Made by a program: the position numbers and the translations under genes. From positions 124,001-188,000 of the forward strand of contig NBBA01000026.1 in NCBI GenBank assembly GCA_002794785.1: 64,000 nt of DNA. The letters are read 5' to 3'. The notes beneath the pieces are model-generated. The model saw only the letters and a list, made by a program, of their open reading frames with translations. It was not told the origin of the DNA and searched no databases. Of this stretch, positions 33,115 to 44,379 are shown in pieces. Numbering within the stretch: position 1 is the stretch's first letter; each line of letters begins with the position of its first letter. The DNA is from Coniferiporia sulphurascens (Eukaryota > Basidiomycota > Agaricomycetes > Hymenochaetales > Hymenochaetaceae).

Positions 33115-34419
33115 CTCCATCTTGGTGGCTTCGATGTTGAGACCAATGGTGCCAAAGAGGGTGTCGAGTTGGTGGTAGGTGCAGGCAAGGGCGTGGCAGT
33201 TGGATGCCACTGAAGGACCTACACAAATTAGTAAGTGGTCATTGACATATGCTAAGGCGGTGGTGCCGGCTTGGTGAAAGCACTGGAGGACCATTGCCTG
33301 CAAATATCATTGACAAGATGGGGGAGACTGGCGATCCTTGAGGGGTGCTGAAGTTGGGTTTCGGGGCAGTAGGGAGGGTGGTGCCATCGAAAGTGATGGC
33401 GACCTGCCGGTCCGTCATGAAGGACAAACACCAGTTGGCCATGTCAGGCATGCAACTGAGGTCCAGCAGTTGTCGGTGGAGGAGTTGGGGATGCACCGAG
33501 TCGAAGAAGCCCTGAATGTCGACCGCTAGGACCGAACAGACGAGGCCCTCTGAGTGGGCACACTCCACTGTTACAATTTTCCTTTACTTTTACTACACTG
33601 CGCTGACTCACTTCCTCTTCGTCATCATCAGTCAGCGCAACTCCCCCATTTCTCTACCTTACTCATCCCTATTTTGCCTTGTGCCATAAGACACCATGAT
33701 GACACCTTATTGCACCATCATGACGTGCTTTGCTTACTGATCAGCGTACTTGTATTACCAAGGCTTTCCTTGAGTTTCCATGACCTTCCATAGTCTGGCA
33801 AACATACCTAACCAAGTTGCTACAGTAGCAAACGCATAGAGTAGCATATAAGCATGTAACTTCAGTAGCACAAGCCTTAAGCTTGTGCTCTTTGTTCATA
33901 CAAGCCCATTATCTGCTACCACCAGTCCACCATGCGCCGTTGTGCCATCAGTCGCTTCGTCATAACCCGACTCGCTATAAGAAGCCTACCGCGTCCACAT
34001 TGTCGATCAGGAAGCCCTGACGATGATCCCCCTCGACCTACGACATCTAGGAAGCCTCATTGCCGTAACTACTAGTCCCGACGATCAGGAAGCCCTGACG
34101 TCGATCACTGCGTAACCGTTGAGCTTAACATCCACAATCTGTAAGAGGTGTTGGGCAGCGTTGTAGACCGAATGGCCTTGACGCCCCCCATATTGGTTCG
34201 ATGACAGCCAGTCCTGCATGTTAGTGAGGAACTGGAGCCAGTTAGCTATTATCTTTTCAAGGAGTTTCCCTAGGGTCTCCTCAAGGGTGATGGGCTGGTA
34301 AGAGTGCAGCGAAAAAGGGTCCTTCTTGTTGGGCTTCCAAAGCATCACCACCTTTGCAGCCTGCCAGCACTCAGGGTGATGCCCCAAGTGCAGACAGTCA
34401 TTGAAAAGTTCCCACCATT
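33115..34419 (-). pseudogene. LINE RT fragment, split by LTR A4
   Basis: Minus-strand RT pieces lie on both sides of the LTR. From 34,387 down to 34,131: HHPECWQAAKVVMLWKPNKK and YQPITLEETLGKLLEKIIAN. From 33,568 down: VLAVDIQGFFDSVHPQLLHR, FSTPQGSPVSPILS (the Gly of GTPQG is lost) and LAYVNDHLLICVG (33,303-33,170), where the active-site DD has become ND. Excision of the LTR rejoins the piece ending QHLLQIVD/E with the following one (ECAHSEGL). Confidence 0.75.
33569..34130 (+). mobile_element. Solo LTR, family A (copy A4)
   Basis: TGTTACAATTTTCC...GAGCTTAACA, 562 bp. TCCAC at 33,564-33,568 and TCCAC at 34,131-34,135 form a perfect 5-bp TSD in the LINE RT. Confidence 0.92.
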
Positions 34420-36299
34420 TTAAAAAAAAAATTATTCCTGCAGTATTACATAATTACAAGCTGCCCCCATGAAGGGGGGGCCCTAACTACATAACAACAG
34501 AGGCACCCATCATCGCACAACACATGAAACTGGGCAGGGGCCCTGCTCCCCGAAGGGTGCCAAGGTGTGGAGGGCCCCTATTAGTAAATGGACAAGAAGA
34601 AAGAGGGAGGAGTACATATCACTATGACTATACCAAGTGGATGAGGGCAGGCAAAGGGGGTAGTTTAGAATAGGGAAGGGAGGGTGAGAGCGCTGGCCAG
34701 GACATGCAGGTGGGAGTCCGAAGGGCAGGCACTAGTCGGAGGAAAATGTAGGAAGTGCACCTGAAAGCTCCAAGAGAGCTGGGTCCGGGTCCTGGGAACA
34801 GGATCCAAGCATACGACTCATGTAATCCCATAGGAGGTCCAAGTCCATATCTTTGTCAGTTGGGTGTCCGTCCAGTTCCATCACAGCAAAGGCCAAGCAG
34901 ATGGCTGCTGAGGAGTGGTCAGATAGGCAGTTCAGGTGCCCTGTCAGTTTGAGCCAGCGGCAGAGAACCCGGAGATGGTTTTCATCGGCCCACTCAGTGT
35001 GGTGGGTTGGAAGTGGGAGGTGGGGAGGCCAGACCTTGCAGATCCATGGTCAGAAAGTGCGACATCTGCCCAGTACATGAGTGGTTGACTGGGCCAGCCA
35101 GGGGGGGTGGTTGTGCCACCTGCAGTGCGAGATCAGGCTGTGCCTGCATGGTAGGCTGAGTCAAAGCTCAGCCAGTAGCCCCCATAGGGACCGGCATGAC
35201 ATAGGACCTGGGCGACTGTGGAGAGCTCCCGGCGAGGGTGGTCGACCGACTGCATGATGAGCCTTTGGGGATGGTGGGAGGGGATACCATTGACAGCAAG
35301 GTATTTATTGGCTGTTGAGGCAAGGGGTCAGGTGAGTGAGAGGGACCAGTGCTCCATGAGAGTGTTAACAGTGGCCTCTTTCAGTGCTGAGGTGGAGGGT
35401 GCAAGGGATGACGGGGGTAGGTTCATTGCGAACTTCGCCTCACAGTCCACCCATTCATTCCCTGGGATGTCGGAGTGACCTGGGCACCATACAAAATGAA
35501 CAGAGAGATCCAGGTATGAGTCCAAGAGAGTCTGGACCTCAGCCTTCCATTGATGGAGGAGATGGGTGCCTGGTACTGGCACCCATGTGCGGATAAGGTG
35601 GAGAGCCATCAGTGAATCAGACAGAAAGAAGATGTCAGATGTGACAGGCAGGAGCTCCTGTAGGTGGTGTGCGGCCCAACTCGGTGTGGAGGTGAGGGAG
35701 AAGATTTCCGCATCCATGGCTGTGGCGCAGGTGGGGGAGGTGAGCCAGCAGGACTTGAGGCGGGTGAGGCCCTTCATGGCACAGATGGCTGATCCAGATT
35801 TCGAACCCATGCGTGAGCCATCAGTATAAACCTGGAGGTGGGGGAGGGTGCTCAGGGAGCAGGCGGCTGCCACAAATTCCTTTTGGGTGTCCTCGCTAAC
35901 CGGAGTGATAGGGGTGGCAAACGAGACTCTTCCATTCGTAAATGCCAGAGGATCCATCCACAGGGGATGAGTGTATGCAGGGACTGGTTGAACCTGAGGG
36001 ACCCAGACCTGCAGAGAAGTGGAAAAGGGATGGTTAGTTATGGTTTTATAATAGCATTTTCTACCAACAGAGTGCAGGGTGCACCAGAGGCACAGAGAGT
36101 GGAGGGTCTTAGCATATTCAAAATAATAGGAAAGAGGGGGAAGGGAACAAAGGAAATTTGTAGAGAAGGGAGAGGCGCCTTTATAGACACCTAGAATCCA
36201 TCTGCATGCCATGTTTTGCATGGCCTGCAGGTGGCTTACTAAGGTTTTTTGGTGTCAGCCATGATACCACACTGGTGCACCCCATGTGAGAACTGAGCT
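34420..36299 (-). mobile_element. LINE subfamily D: RT end, RNase H, C-terminal domain and 3' UTR
   Basis: On the minus strand a 297-codon frame (36,221-35,328) covers the RT end (MACRWILGVYKGASPFSTNF) and an RNase H with all expected motifs: VYTDGSRMGSKSGSAICAMK, DAEIFSLTSTPSW, FFLSDSLMALHLI and CPGHSDIPGNEWVD. The C-terminal domain continues in broken frames to about 34,770, then 3' UTR, hairpin and terminus at 34,420-34,480. Residues differ throughout from the main family, so I call it a separate subfamily. A LINE in the other orientation cuts the upstream RT at 36,299. Confidence 0.75.
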
Positions 36300-37874
36300 C
36301 CCTGCATACACACATCCCCCATGGACAGACCCCCCGGCCTTCACCAACGGCTGAGTCCACTTCACCACCCCTGTCACCCTGGTCAGCACTGACATGCGCA
36401 AGCAATTTGTGAGTGCTGCTTGGGCCCTAGGCTCCACCCCTCACCTCCAGGTATTTATGGATGGCTCTCACATTGACAATAAGTCGGGCTCTGCCATCTG
36501 TGCAATGCTGGGCTCCACCCGCCTCCGGTCACATCGACTGGAGTCCCCTACCTGCACTACCACCACAGATGCCAAGGAGTTCTCCCTCACTATGGCCCCA
36601 GGCTGGGTAGCACGCCACCTCCTGGTGCAACTGCATGTTGCATCGGACATTTTCTTCCTGTCCAATTCGCTGACCACTCTCCACCTTTTCTGTACATGGG
36701 CTGCTGCCCCTGGCACCCACCTCCTTCACATCTGGAAAGCAGGTGTGGAGACTCTGCCGGACTCATACCCCCAGCTCACTGTTCATTTCGTATGGTGCCC
36801 TGGCCACTCAGACATCCCCAGTAATGAATGGGCTGACACGGAAGCGAAACTGGCAATGGAGCTCCCCCCATCTGACCTAAAGCCCTCCACCTCCACACTA
36901 AAAGAGGTCACCATCTGCACCCTCATGGACCAGTGGATGCTCTCGATCACCCACCCTCTCGCCTCAACTGCTGACAAGTACCTGGCAGTACATGGCCTCC
37001 TGTCCCATTGACCTCAAAAGCTACTCATGCATTTGGTCGACCACCCTCAGAGCGAGCTATCCACAGTTGCTCAAGTCCTCTGTTGTGCCGGTCCCTACAG
37101 GGGCTACTGGCTGAGTTTCAACTCAGCCCACCGGCGCAGACACAGCCTGATCTCAAATTGCAGGTGGCACAACCATCCCCCATGGCCTGTGCAGTCGACC
37201 ACCCACACCTTAGGCGGCTGCAGCACCTTCCACCCTTGGATACGACATGTGTGGCCACCTCAGGACCCTCTCCCAGTCCATCACTCAGAGGGGCTGATGA
37301 AAACTGCCTCCCGGTTCTGCACCGTTGGCTTAAACTAACAGGGCACCTCAACTGCCTCTCCGACTGCACCACAGGCGCCATCCGGCTATCCTTCGCCATG
37401 ATGGACCTAGATGGCCACCCAACCAATGAGGATATGGACTTAGACCTCCTAAGGGATTACATGCATCATATGCTTGGACCCAGAACCCAGGACTTGGACC
37501 CAGCCCTTTTGGAGCTCTCAGGTATGCTTCCTCCCTTTTCTCTCAATTAGCGCCTGCCTTTTGAATTCCTATGGATACATCTCGGCCAGCGCTCTTGCCA
37601 TCCCTTTCTCCATTCTAAGCTTCCTACTTTAACCTGCCCTCATCCACTTGGTTTGTTCATAGCGATATGTATCCCTCCCTCTCTGGTTTCACCTTGTTTT
37701 CTTCAATAGGGACTCTTCCCACTACGGCACCCTTCGGGGAGCAGAGCCCCCGCCCAGTTTTGTGCGATGTGCAATGACAGGCACCTCCATTGTTATGTAG
37801 TTAGGGCCCCCCCTTCAGGGGGGCAGCTTGTAATTATGTAATACTGCAGGAATATTTAAAATAAAATAAAAAAA
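36300..37874 (+). mobile_element. 5'-truncated LINE: RNase H, C-terminal domain, 3' UTR
   Basis: It starts at the RT-RNase H border (CCTGCATACACACATCCCCC). RNase H follows in a 205-codon frame (36,394-37,011) with FMDGSHIDNKSGSAICAML, DAKEFSLTMAPGW and CPGHSDIPSNEWADTEAKL, then the C-terminal domain in the frame ending LELSGMLPPFSLN at 37,550, the 3' UTR, hairpin and A-rich tail to 37,874. The first codons carry a stop near 36,350. Confidence 0.75.
36430..37566. repeat. Inverted repeat arm 2 (~1137 bp)
   Basis: Mirror image of 29,373-30,509. The arms are separated by about 5.9 kb of other LINE sequence and could form a large cruciform or drive inversion. Sampled segments (for example the SalI-site region GCAGTCGACCACCCACACC) match base for base. 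Confidence 0.85.
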
Positions 37875-38626
37875 GCAGACATGGCCTGATCTCCCACTGC
37901 AGGTGGCACGACCACCCACCCTGGCCAGCACAGTCAACCTCCCATGTCCTAGGTGGATGTGAAACATTCCAGCCCTGGATATGACATGTATGGCCCAGAA
38001 GTGACCCCCTCCCTGTCCACCATACCAAATGGGCAGATGAAAACCACCTCCTGGTCTTAAGGTGCTGGCTACACTTGACAGGCCACCTCAACTGGATGTC
38101 CAACCACACAGCCAGGGCAATTCACCTCGCCTTTGTGGCCATGGACTTGGATGGACTCCTGACCGACAACGACCTGGACTTGGACACCCTCTGGGGCTAC
38201 GTGCGCAGGTTGCTCGGATCCAGGACTCAGGACACGGACCCAGCCCTTTTGGAGCTCTCAGGTATGCTCCCACAATTTCCCTCTGACTCTTGACTGCTGT
38301 TTGGATTCCCCATTGGTTTCTTCTATGGCACTTGCAGCCACTCCATTCCACTTCTAAGGGACTCTCTCTTCCTGATCTCATCTTATCTTGGTTTGGTGCA
38401 CTGTAGTCGCAATATGTATGCCTCCCCCTCCCCCTCCTTATTTATCCTAATAGGGTGCATAAGTACACTAGGCCTCCCTCGGGAGGCACACGCCCCGCCC
38501 AGTTTCGCTCGATGAGCGATGATGAGCACCTCAGTAGTTAGGTAGTTTACAGGTGGCCCCTTCGGGGCTGCAGGTGTATTGCATAGCTCAGTGGGAATAA
38601 TAAAAATAAAAATAAAAATAAAAAAA
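37875..38626 (+). mobile_element. LINE subfamily B 3' end
   Basis: C-terminal ORF2 codons (HGLISHCRWH-like at 37,884; AFVAMDLDGLLTDNDLDLDT; LLELSGMLPQFPSDS to about 38,293) are followed by the subfamily B 3' UTR, the GTGGCCCCTTCGGGGCTGCAGGTG hairpin region in short form, TGGGAATAAT and an (AAAAT)n tail. It matches the minus-strand copy at 18,270-18,729. It is 5'-truncated within the C-terminal domain. Confidence 0.7.
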
Positions 38627-38793
38627 CCGGCCAGTCACCTCGGAGTTCGTTTGAGCTCTGACTGACTTTGCACCGAACATCAAGAGGGCCCTCGAATCCC
38701 TCGAGGCCAAAATAGAAGAGGCTGCCAGCTCCACCTTGGTCATTCAAGTGACAGCATCATTCCTGGGGAAACTAACAGCCCTCAGCCATGAAG
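38627..38793 (+). pseudogene. LINE subfamily B ORF1 fragment
   Basis: The plus strand encodes RALESLEAKIEEAASSTLV and TASFLGKLTALSHEA, matching ERALQTLRANIEKAANSTAV and FLGNLTALSHEML of the ORF1 at 20.5-20.7 kb. It is a relic cut on both sides. Confidence 0.6.
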
Positions 38794-39219
38794 CCTTTGC
38801 ACAGCCTGCAGGCGGCTTACTAATGTTTTTTGTTGTCGGCTGTGGTACCATACCAGTGTGCCCCAGGTTAAGACAGAGCAGATGCAGGCAATATACAAGC
38901 GACAGAGGAGGAGGGCCGAGATGCTGTGTTCAGTGTTGCCCAGAATGCGGAGGGCAGTGAGAGTGGAGAGCCCCTTGGAGCGCATGCACTCTATGTGGGC
39001 CTTGAAGGTGAGGGAGGGGTCCCACCATATGCCCAGCCATTGAAGTGGGATAGAGGGTTGGATGAGTAGGTTTGGGGCCACCCATACCCCAGTGGTGTCC
39101 CAGTTGTCATAGTTGCTGGAGCATCGTTGTGGTGGGTGGAAGTGTAGGCACTCTGTTTTGGCAGGTTTGATGTTGAGACCAATGTCGCCAAAAAGGGCAT
39201 TGAGTTGGTGGTAGGCGTT

Positions 39220-39894
39220 TGTCAGGAATCCCCTCATTTTTCCGATCATTTTCCATATTTTTACTTATTTTTCCCATCATTATTCATCAAATTACTGCAT
39301 TAGGATTCCTGACATACACACACATGATCAGCAGTCACATGGTAGTTGGTATATAGTCACATGACACAGTGTGCTGACTGATACTACAGGTGGATGTAAA
39401 AAGTTATGGACCAACCTGAAAAAGGAAGGAGATTAGACACCCTCATTTGAATCTTTTTTATGAGCCAAAACACAACTGCAGCTTGTACATAGACATGCCA
39501 ATTTATTTTAACACTAATTATAAGGTCCTCCTACATTGAGTCAAGTTATTTGCCCTGCATGAGCAGCAAAAAAGGTCTTTGATGCTCAGTGTGAGCCTCC
39601 TTCCTTTTTTGGCCGGTCCATAACTTTTTACATCCACCTGTATACAGTAGCACTGCCTCTGTTCTCACGAGGCCCCAGAGATATATAAACCTCTCCTTTT
39701 CGCTGTAGCAAGGTTTTCCACTTTTGACCTCTTGTGGATTCCTTGCAGGCAAGTGTAGTAAATAGCAATTAGTTATTGAATATTGACTTGTGGATTCCTT
39801 GCAGTTGCAAGCACTCTATCAGTGGTTCGAAGTTTGCAGGTCTTGAGCCTATACTGATTACTTGATCTCATTGTTCACACTGTGAGTCATGACA
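39220..39894 (+). mobile_element. Solo LTR, family C, containing a MITE
   Basis: The left end is TGTCAGGAATCCCC and the right end GTGAGTCATGACA (TG...CA), with a TATA-like AGATATATAAACC at about 39,668. The flanking 5-mers are GCGTT (39,215-39,219) and GCATT (39,895-39,899), a TSD with one transition. The interrupted LINE reads on across it. With the MITE removed the LTR is about 420 bp. Confidence 0.75.
39387..39640. mobile_element. MITE of Tc1/mariner type, 254 bp
   Basis: The terminal inverted repeats start CAGGTGGATGTAAAAAGTT and extend as ATGGACC on both ends. After a short mismatch, AAGGAAGGAG also matches. The dinucleotide TA stands on each side (39,385-39,386 and 39,641-39,642), the TSD of the Tc1/mariner superfamily. 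No coding capacity. It lies inside LTR C. Confidence 0.88.
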
Positions 39895-40064
39895 GCATTG
39901 GACAATTGCTGGCAGTTGGATGCCATGCTGGGTCCTATGCCCTATGCACATGAGGAGGTGGTCATCTACATGGGCAAGGGCAGTAGTGCCAGTTTGGTGG
40001 AACTTCCGGAGGACTATGCCTGTGAATATGGTTGAGAGGATTGGCGATACCAGTGATCCTTGAG

Positions 40065-40319
40065 TATTAAATAAATATAAATACACAAATTAAATATAAG
40101 ATAGTCATATGAACAACCATCTTACTAAGTGAACAATAACGCAATGATAACACCATACAATAGGAGCTATGATAGTTATAGTATATGTAGCTCACGGTAG
40201 ATGTATATAAGGAGAGCTGGTCTCTACTATGAAATACATCAGTTTACACTGATAACCCCGTTACCTCTTATCTTACCACTGCACCTCATCGTCTACCACA
40301 ATGTGCGTAGATTTTAAGA
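40065..40319 (+). mobile_element. Solo LTR of the copia family found at 55.7-61.1 kb
   Basis: TATTAAATAAATATAAATAC...GTAGATTTTAAGA, 255 bp, with TATATAAGGAGAGCTGGTCT inside. It is clearly the same LTR as those of the full copia element. TTGAG stands at 40,060-40,064 and again at 40,320-40,324. This perfect TSD fixes the LTR ends as TATTAAA...TTTAAGA rather than TG...CA. Confidence 0.9.
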
Positions 40320-40822
40320 TTGAGGCATACTGAGGTCGGGTTTTTGGGCAGTTGGGAGGGTGGTTCTGTCGAAAACAATGGCAACCTGCCGGTCTGTCAT
40401 GAAGGATAAACACCAGTCCGCCATATCGGGCGGGCACTGGAGGTCCAACAATTGTCAGTGGAGGAGTTGAGGGTTGACCGAGTTGAAGAAGCCCTGTATG
40501 TCAACCACTAGGGTCGAGCATACACAGCCCTCAGCATGGACATGTTCTGCAATTTGGAGAAGGTGCTGGGCAGCATTGTAGACAGAATGTCATTGACACC
40601 CCCCATATTGGTTAGGTGGCAGCCAGTCCCATGTATTTGCGAGGAACTGGAGCTGGTTAGCTATGATCTTTTTGAGGAGTTTCCCAAGGGTCTCCTTGAG
40701 GGTGATGGGCTGGTAGGATTTCAGCAAGAAAGGGTCCTTCTTGTTAGGCTTCTGGAGCATGACCACTTTTGCCACCTGCCAGCACCTGGGGTGGTGCCCC
40801 ATGTGCAGGCAGTCATTGAAGA

Positions 40823-41249
40823 TGTTACAAATTTCCTTTACTCATCACCTTTATCAGCATTAGTCATCTTCGCTGACTGATCCCACTTGTATGCTGACTG
40901 ATCCTAGCCTCATGATCAGTCAGACTCTTCTACTGGTTTCTACTCTCTTCCATGCTGACTGACCTTTGTCTTCACTCAGTCAGCCTTCCATCAGGTTCCT
41001 TAGGTTCCTATACATGTATATAAGGACTCACTTTCAGAGCACCAAGCCTTAAGCTTGTGCTCTTCATTCAATAGAGCCTACTTGTTCACTATCTCCTCTG
41101 CAGGATATTAAGTCACCAGTCACCAGTTCAACAGCCCACTAGTCCTTGGGGAAACCCTTGCTCAATTATCGCCTCATTTCTACCTTGTCTTAACTCCGTC
41201 AATCCTCGTCGATCGATTAGTAAGCCTTACCTAATCAGTAGGCTTAACA
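40823..41249 (+). mobile_element. Solo LTR, family B (copy B1)
   Basis: TGTTACAAATTTCCTTTACT...CAGTAGGCTTAACA, 427 bp, with TATA-like GTATATAAGGACTCAC at about 41,016. GAAGA at 40,818-40,822 equals GAAGA at 41,250-41,254. Family B shares its first bases and the terminal CTTAACA with family A but is otherwise different. Confidence 0.9.
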
Positions 41250-41796
41250 GAAGAGGGTTAGAATCTCATCAGGGTAAGCATCCACCACCCATTTCAGGGG
41301 GTGAAAGGCAGACACTAGTCAGGAGAAAAGGGAGGAAGCATACCTGAGAGCTCCAAAAGGGCCGGGTCTGAGTCCTGGGTTCATGGTCCGAGCATATGAC
41401 ACATGTAATCCCATAGGAGGTCCAAGTCCATATCCTTGTTGGTTGGGTGGCCGTATAGGTCCATCGCAGCAAAGGCTAGCCAGATAGACCCCACAGCACA
41501 GTCAGAAAGGTGGTTTAGATGCCCCATCAACTTGAGCCAGTGGCACAGAACTGGGAGGCAGTTTTTGTCAGCCCACTCTGAGTGGTGGACTGGAAGGGGT
41601 ACCCTGGGCAGCCAGACACGCCATATCCAAGGCTGGAAGGTGCTACAGCCACCCAAGATGTGGGCGGTCAACTGCACTGGCCATGGGGGGTGGTTGTGTC
41701 ATCTGCAATGGGAAATCAAGCCATGCCAGTGCCGGTAGGCTGAGTCGAAGCTCAGCCAGTAACCCCCATAGGGACCAGCATGGCAGAGGACCTGAG

Positions 41797-42789
41797 TGTT
41801 ACAAATTTCCTTTACTCATCGCCTGTTACAATTTTCCTTTAAATTCCCCTTATGCGCTGACTCACTTCCTCTTCGTCATCATCAGTCAGCGCAACTCCCC
41901 CATTTCTCTTCCTTACTCATCCTTATTCGCCTTGCGCCATAAGACGCCATGATGATACCTTATCGCACCATCATGACGTGCTTTGCTTACTGATCAGCGT
42001 ACTTGTATTACCAAGGCATTCCCTTGAGTTCCATGACCTTCCATAGTCTGGTAAACATACCTAACCAAGTCGCTACAGTAGCAAACACATAGAGTAGCAT
42101 ATAAGCGTGTAACTTCAGTAGCACAAGCCCTAAGCTTGTGCTCTTTGTTCATACAAGCCCATTATCTGCTACCACCAGTCTACTGTGTGCCATCTAGTCC
42201 AAAACCGCTTCGTTGTAACCCGACTCACTACAAGAAGCCTACTGCGTCCACATTGTCGATCAGGAAGCCCCACCGACAATCATCCTCGACTTACGACATC
42301 TAGGAAGCCCCGTTGCCATTCAATCAGTTCCAACGATCAGGAAGTCCCGACGTTGATCACCGTGTAACCGTTGAGCTTAACATCGCCTTCATCAGCATTA
42401 GTTATCTTCACTGATGGATCCACCTTGTATGCTGACTGATCCTAGCCTCATGATCAGTCAGACTCTTCTATTGGCTTCTATTTCCTTCCATGCTGACTGA
42501 TCCTTATTGTTTGCTCAGTCAGCCCTCCACCTTGTTCTATAGTGTTCTATGCATGTATATAAGGACTCACTTTCAGAGCACTAAGCCTTAAGCTTGTGCT
42601 CTTTGTTCAATAGAGCCTACTTGTTCACTATCTCCTCTGCAGGATATTAAGTCACTAGCCACCAGTCCACCAAGTCTACTAGTCCTTGGGGAAACCCTTG
42701 CTCAATCATTGTCTTGTCTCTACCTCGTTTCCACTCAGTCAATCCTCGTCAATCGCTTATTAAGCCTTACCTAATCAGTAGGCTTAACA
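41797..42789 (+). mobile_element. Solo LTR, family B (copy B2), carrying LTR A5
   Basis: TGTTACAAATTTCC...GTAGGCTTAACA. CTGAG at 41,792-41,796 equals CTGAG at 42,790-42,794. Without the nested LTR A5 and its TSD it is about 429 bp, the size of B1. Confidence 0.9.
41824..42382 (+). mobile_element. Solo LTR, family A (copy A5), nested in LTR B2
   Basis: TGTTACAATTTTCC...CCGTTGAGCTTAACA, 559 bp. TCGCC at 41,819-41,823 equals TCGCC at 42,383-42,387. This shows that family A was active after this copy of family B had inserted. Confidence 0.92.
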
Positions 42790-42815
42790 CTGAGCAACTG
42801 CAGAAAGCTCATTGC

Positions 42816-43401
42816 TGTTACAATTTTCCTTTACTTTCCCTTACTGCGCTGACTCACTTCCTCTTCATCATCATCAGTCAGCACAACTCCCCCATTTCTC
42901 TACCTTACTCATCCTTAGTTAGCCTTGTGCCATAAGATGCCATGATGACGCCTTATTGCACCACCATGACGTGCTTTGCTTACTGATAGCCCTACTCATA
43001 TTACCAAGGTACTCCTTGGGTTTCCACAACCTTCCACAGGCTGGTAAAACTACCCTATACAAGCTGCTACAGTAGTAAACAGATAGAGTAGCATATAAGC
43101 ATGTAACTTCAGTAGCACAAGCCCTAAGCTTGTGCTCTTTGTTCATACAAGCCCATTATCTGCTACCACCAGTTTACTGTGCACCATTGTACCACCAATT
43201 GCTCTGTCATAACCCAACCCCGCTAAAGAAGCTTACTGCGTCTACATTGCCGATCAGGAAGCCCCATCGACAATCACCCTCGACTTACAACATCTAGGAA
43301 GCCCCGTTGCTGTACCATTTAGAAGCCCCATTGCCATAACCTTTAGTACTCCCGATCAATAAACCTCGGCATCGATCATTGTGTAACCGTTGAGCTTAAC
43401 A
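42816..43401 (+). mobile_element. Solo LTR, family A (copy A6)
   Basis: TGTTACAATTTTCC...CCGTTGAGCTTAACA, 586 bp (slightly longer through an extra GAAGCCCC unit near 43,320). ATTGC at 42,811-42,815 equals ATTGC at 43,402-43,406. Confidence 0.92.
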
Positions 43402-43859
43402 ATTGCAAGGGTGGTTGACTGAGTGCATGAGCAGCTTTTGAGGTCAGCAGGATGGGAAGCCATGAACTGCCAAGTATTTGAGCCATACCAACCAATATGT
43501 TGGTACCCAGCCAGTGATTACTGCGTTTGAGTAATCATACCCAGCCAGTAGCTGGGAGAGGTGGCTGAAATAGCTGCTTTCAGCCTCTGGGCTAATGCTC
43601 TGACATTTGTCAGTGTCCCGGCATGTCGGCAGGTCGGGGCCCTGCCAAACCGGGGCTGGCGCCACCGTTGGCATCGGTGCACGCCCGCCGTTGGCCTGAT
43701 TGGGAAGCACCGCACCCTGACAGGGTCAGGACCCTTGTGGCGCTGTCCTTGCATGCAGCGCACCTGGCCATGCCGGATACTCGCAGCGTGTGCCTGGCTG
43801 CATCGCACCCATTGCTTTTGCCGGCCTCATGCCCATTGCACCTGCTGCTTGGATTTAAA

Positions 43860-44280
43860 AAAAATTATTTAAAAAAAATTACACAGCTGGCACCATGTTG
43901 ATGCTCCGCTCACACTGCAGGCTTCAACAGCTCACGCCTGTCGTCGCCATTGCCGCTGTTGCCCCTGCCCCTGCCGCATGCCTGCCACACAAAAAAAAAA
44001 GATATTTAAAAAACTTACTCTACAGAGTTGCAGCTGACCTGGTGTTGACGCTCCGGTCACACTGCAGACTTTGGCAGCTCGTGCCCATCGCTTCGACCCT
44101 GCCACTGTGCGCCCACTGCATGAAAAATAAATTGGTAAATAAATTGGTATTAAAAAAACTTACTGTACAGAGTCACAGCTGACCTCGTTGACACGGTGCT
44201 CACAATAAAAATGGCTGATTTCGACAGCTTGCATTTGCCTGCAGTGCTCACCATGTGCCTGCAAATTTAAAAAAAATATT
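43860..44280 (+). repeat. Subterminal tandem repeats, ~130-bp unit (left arm)
   Basis: Three to four degenerate units share GCTGACCTxGTTGACGCTC, CACACTGCAGxCTT, GACAGCTCGTGCC and an A/T-rich spacer (TTTAAAAAAAATTA). Two or so inverted units are at 63,230-63,470 in the right arm. Confidence 0.7.
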
Positions 44281-44379
44281 TATTTGAAAGCTCCTCTAAG
44301 ACAATGCCACTGGCCTCATCTTCACGCAGTGCACACAATGTTGACTTTACTGTTGTTCTTGATCACCAGTCACCATCGC

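Larger units (their letters stand above)
38794..41302 (-). pseudogene. LINE RT copy riddled with insertions
   Basis: A single minus-strand RT, read from about 41,302 to 38,794: pre-RT linker, CWQVAKVVMLQKPNKKDPFL (about 40,740), the VDIQGFFNSVNPQLL region (about 40,460-40,510), the GSPVSPILSTIFTGIVLRKF and ALAHVDDHLLMC motifs (39,940-40,050) and the connection region (38,800-39,200: PSLTFKAHIECMRSKGLSTL). It is interrupted in turn by LTR C (39,220-39,894, itself holding a MITE), a copia solo LTR (40,065-40,319) and LTR B1 (40,823-41,249). Each leaves a 5-bp TSD, so the host copy can be traced through all of them. Confidence 0.75.
41303..43480 (-). pseudogene. LINE ORF2 C-terminal part, host of LTR B2, LTR A6 and the KDZ element
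   Basis: The minus strand encodes the C-terminal domain from LELSGM (about 41,360) through MDLYGHPTNKDMDLDLLWDY and ILGGCSTFQPWIWRVWLP to the region before it (LMHSVNHP-like at 43,410-43,440; KYLAVHGF at 43,455-43,475). It is interrupted by LTR B2 (with LTR A5 in it) and by LTR A6. At 43,480 the 20-kb KDZ element splits it, and the LINE resumes at 63,863. Confidence 0.75.

Noticed and set aside
38782..39249. The 155-codon minus-strand frame as a separate small gene
   Set aside because: It encodes the RT connection region of a LINE (FKAHIECMRSKGLSTLTALR) and is part of the broken copy at 38,794-41,302.
39220..39314. A 95-bp fold-back bounded by TGTCAGGAAT and ATTCCTGACA as an independent element
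   Set aside because: The flanks do not give a TSD at 39,314, whereas the longer interval to 39,894 does (GCGTT/GCATT) and has a promoter. The inner repeat is part of LTR C.
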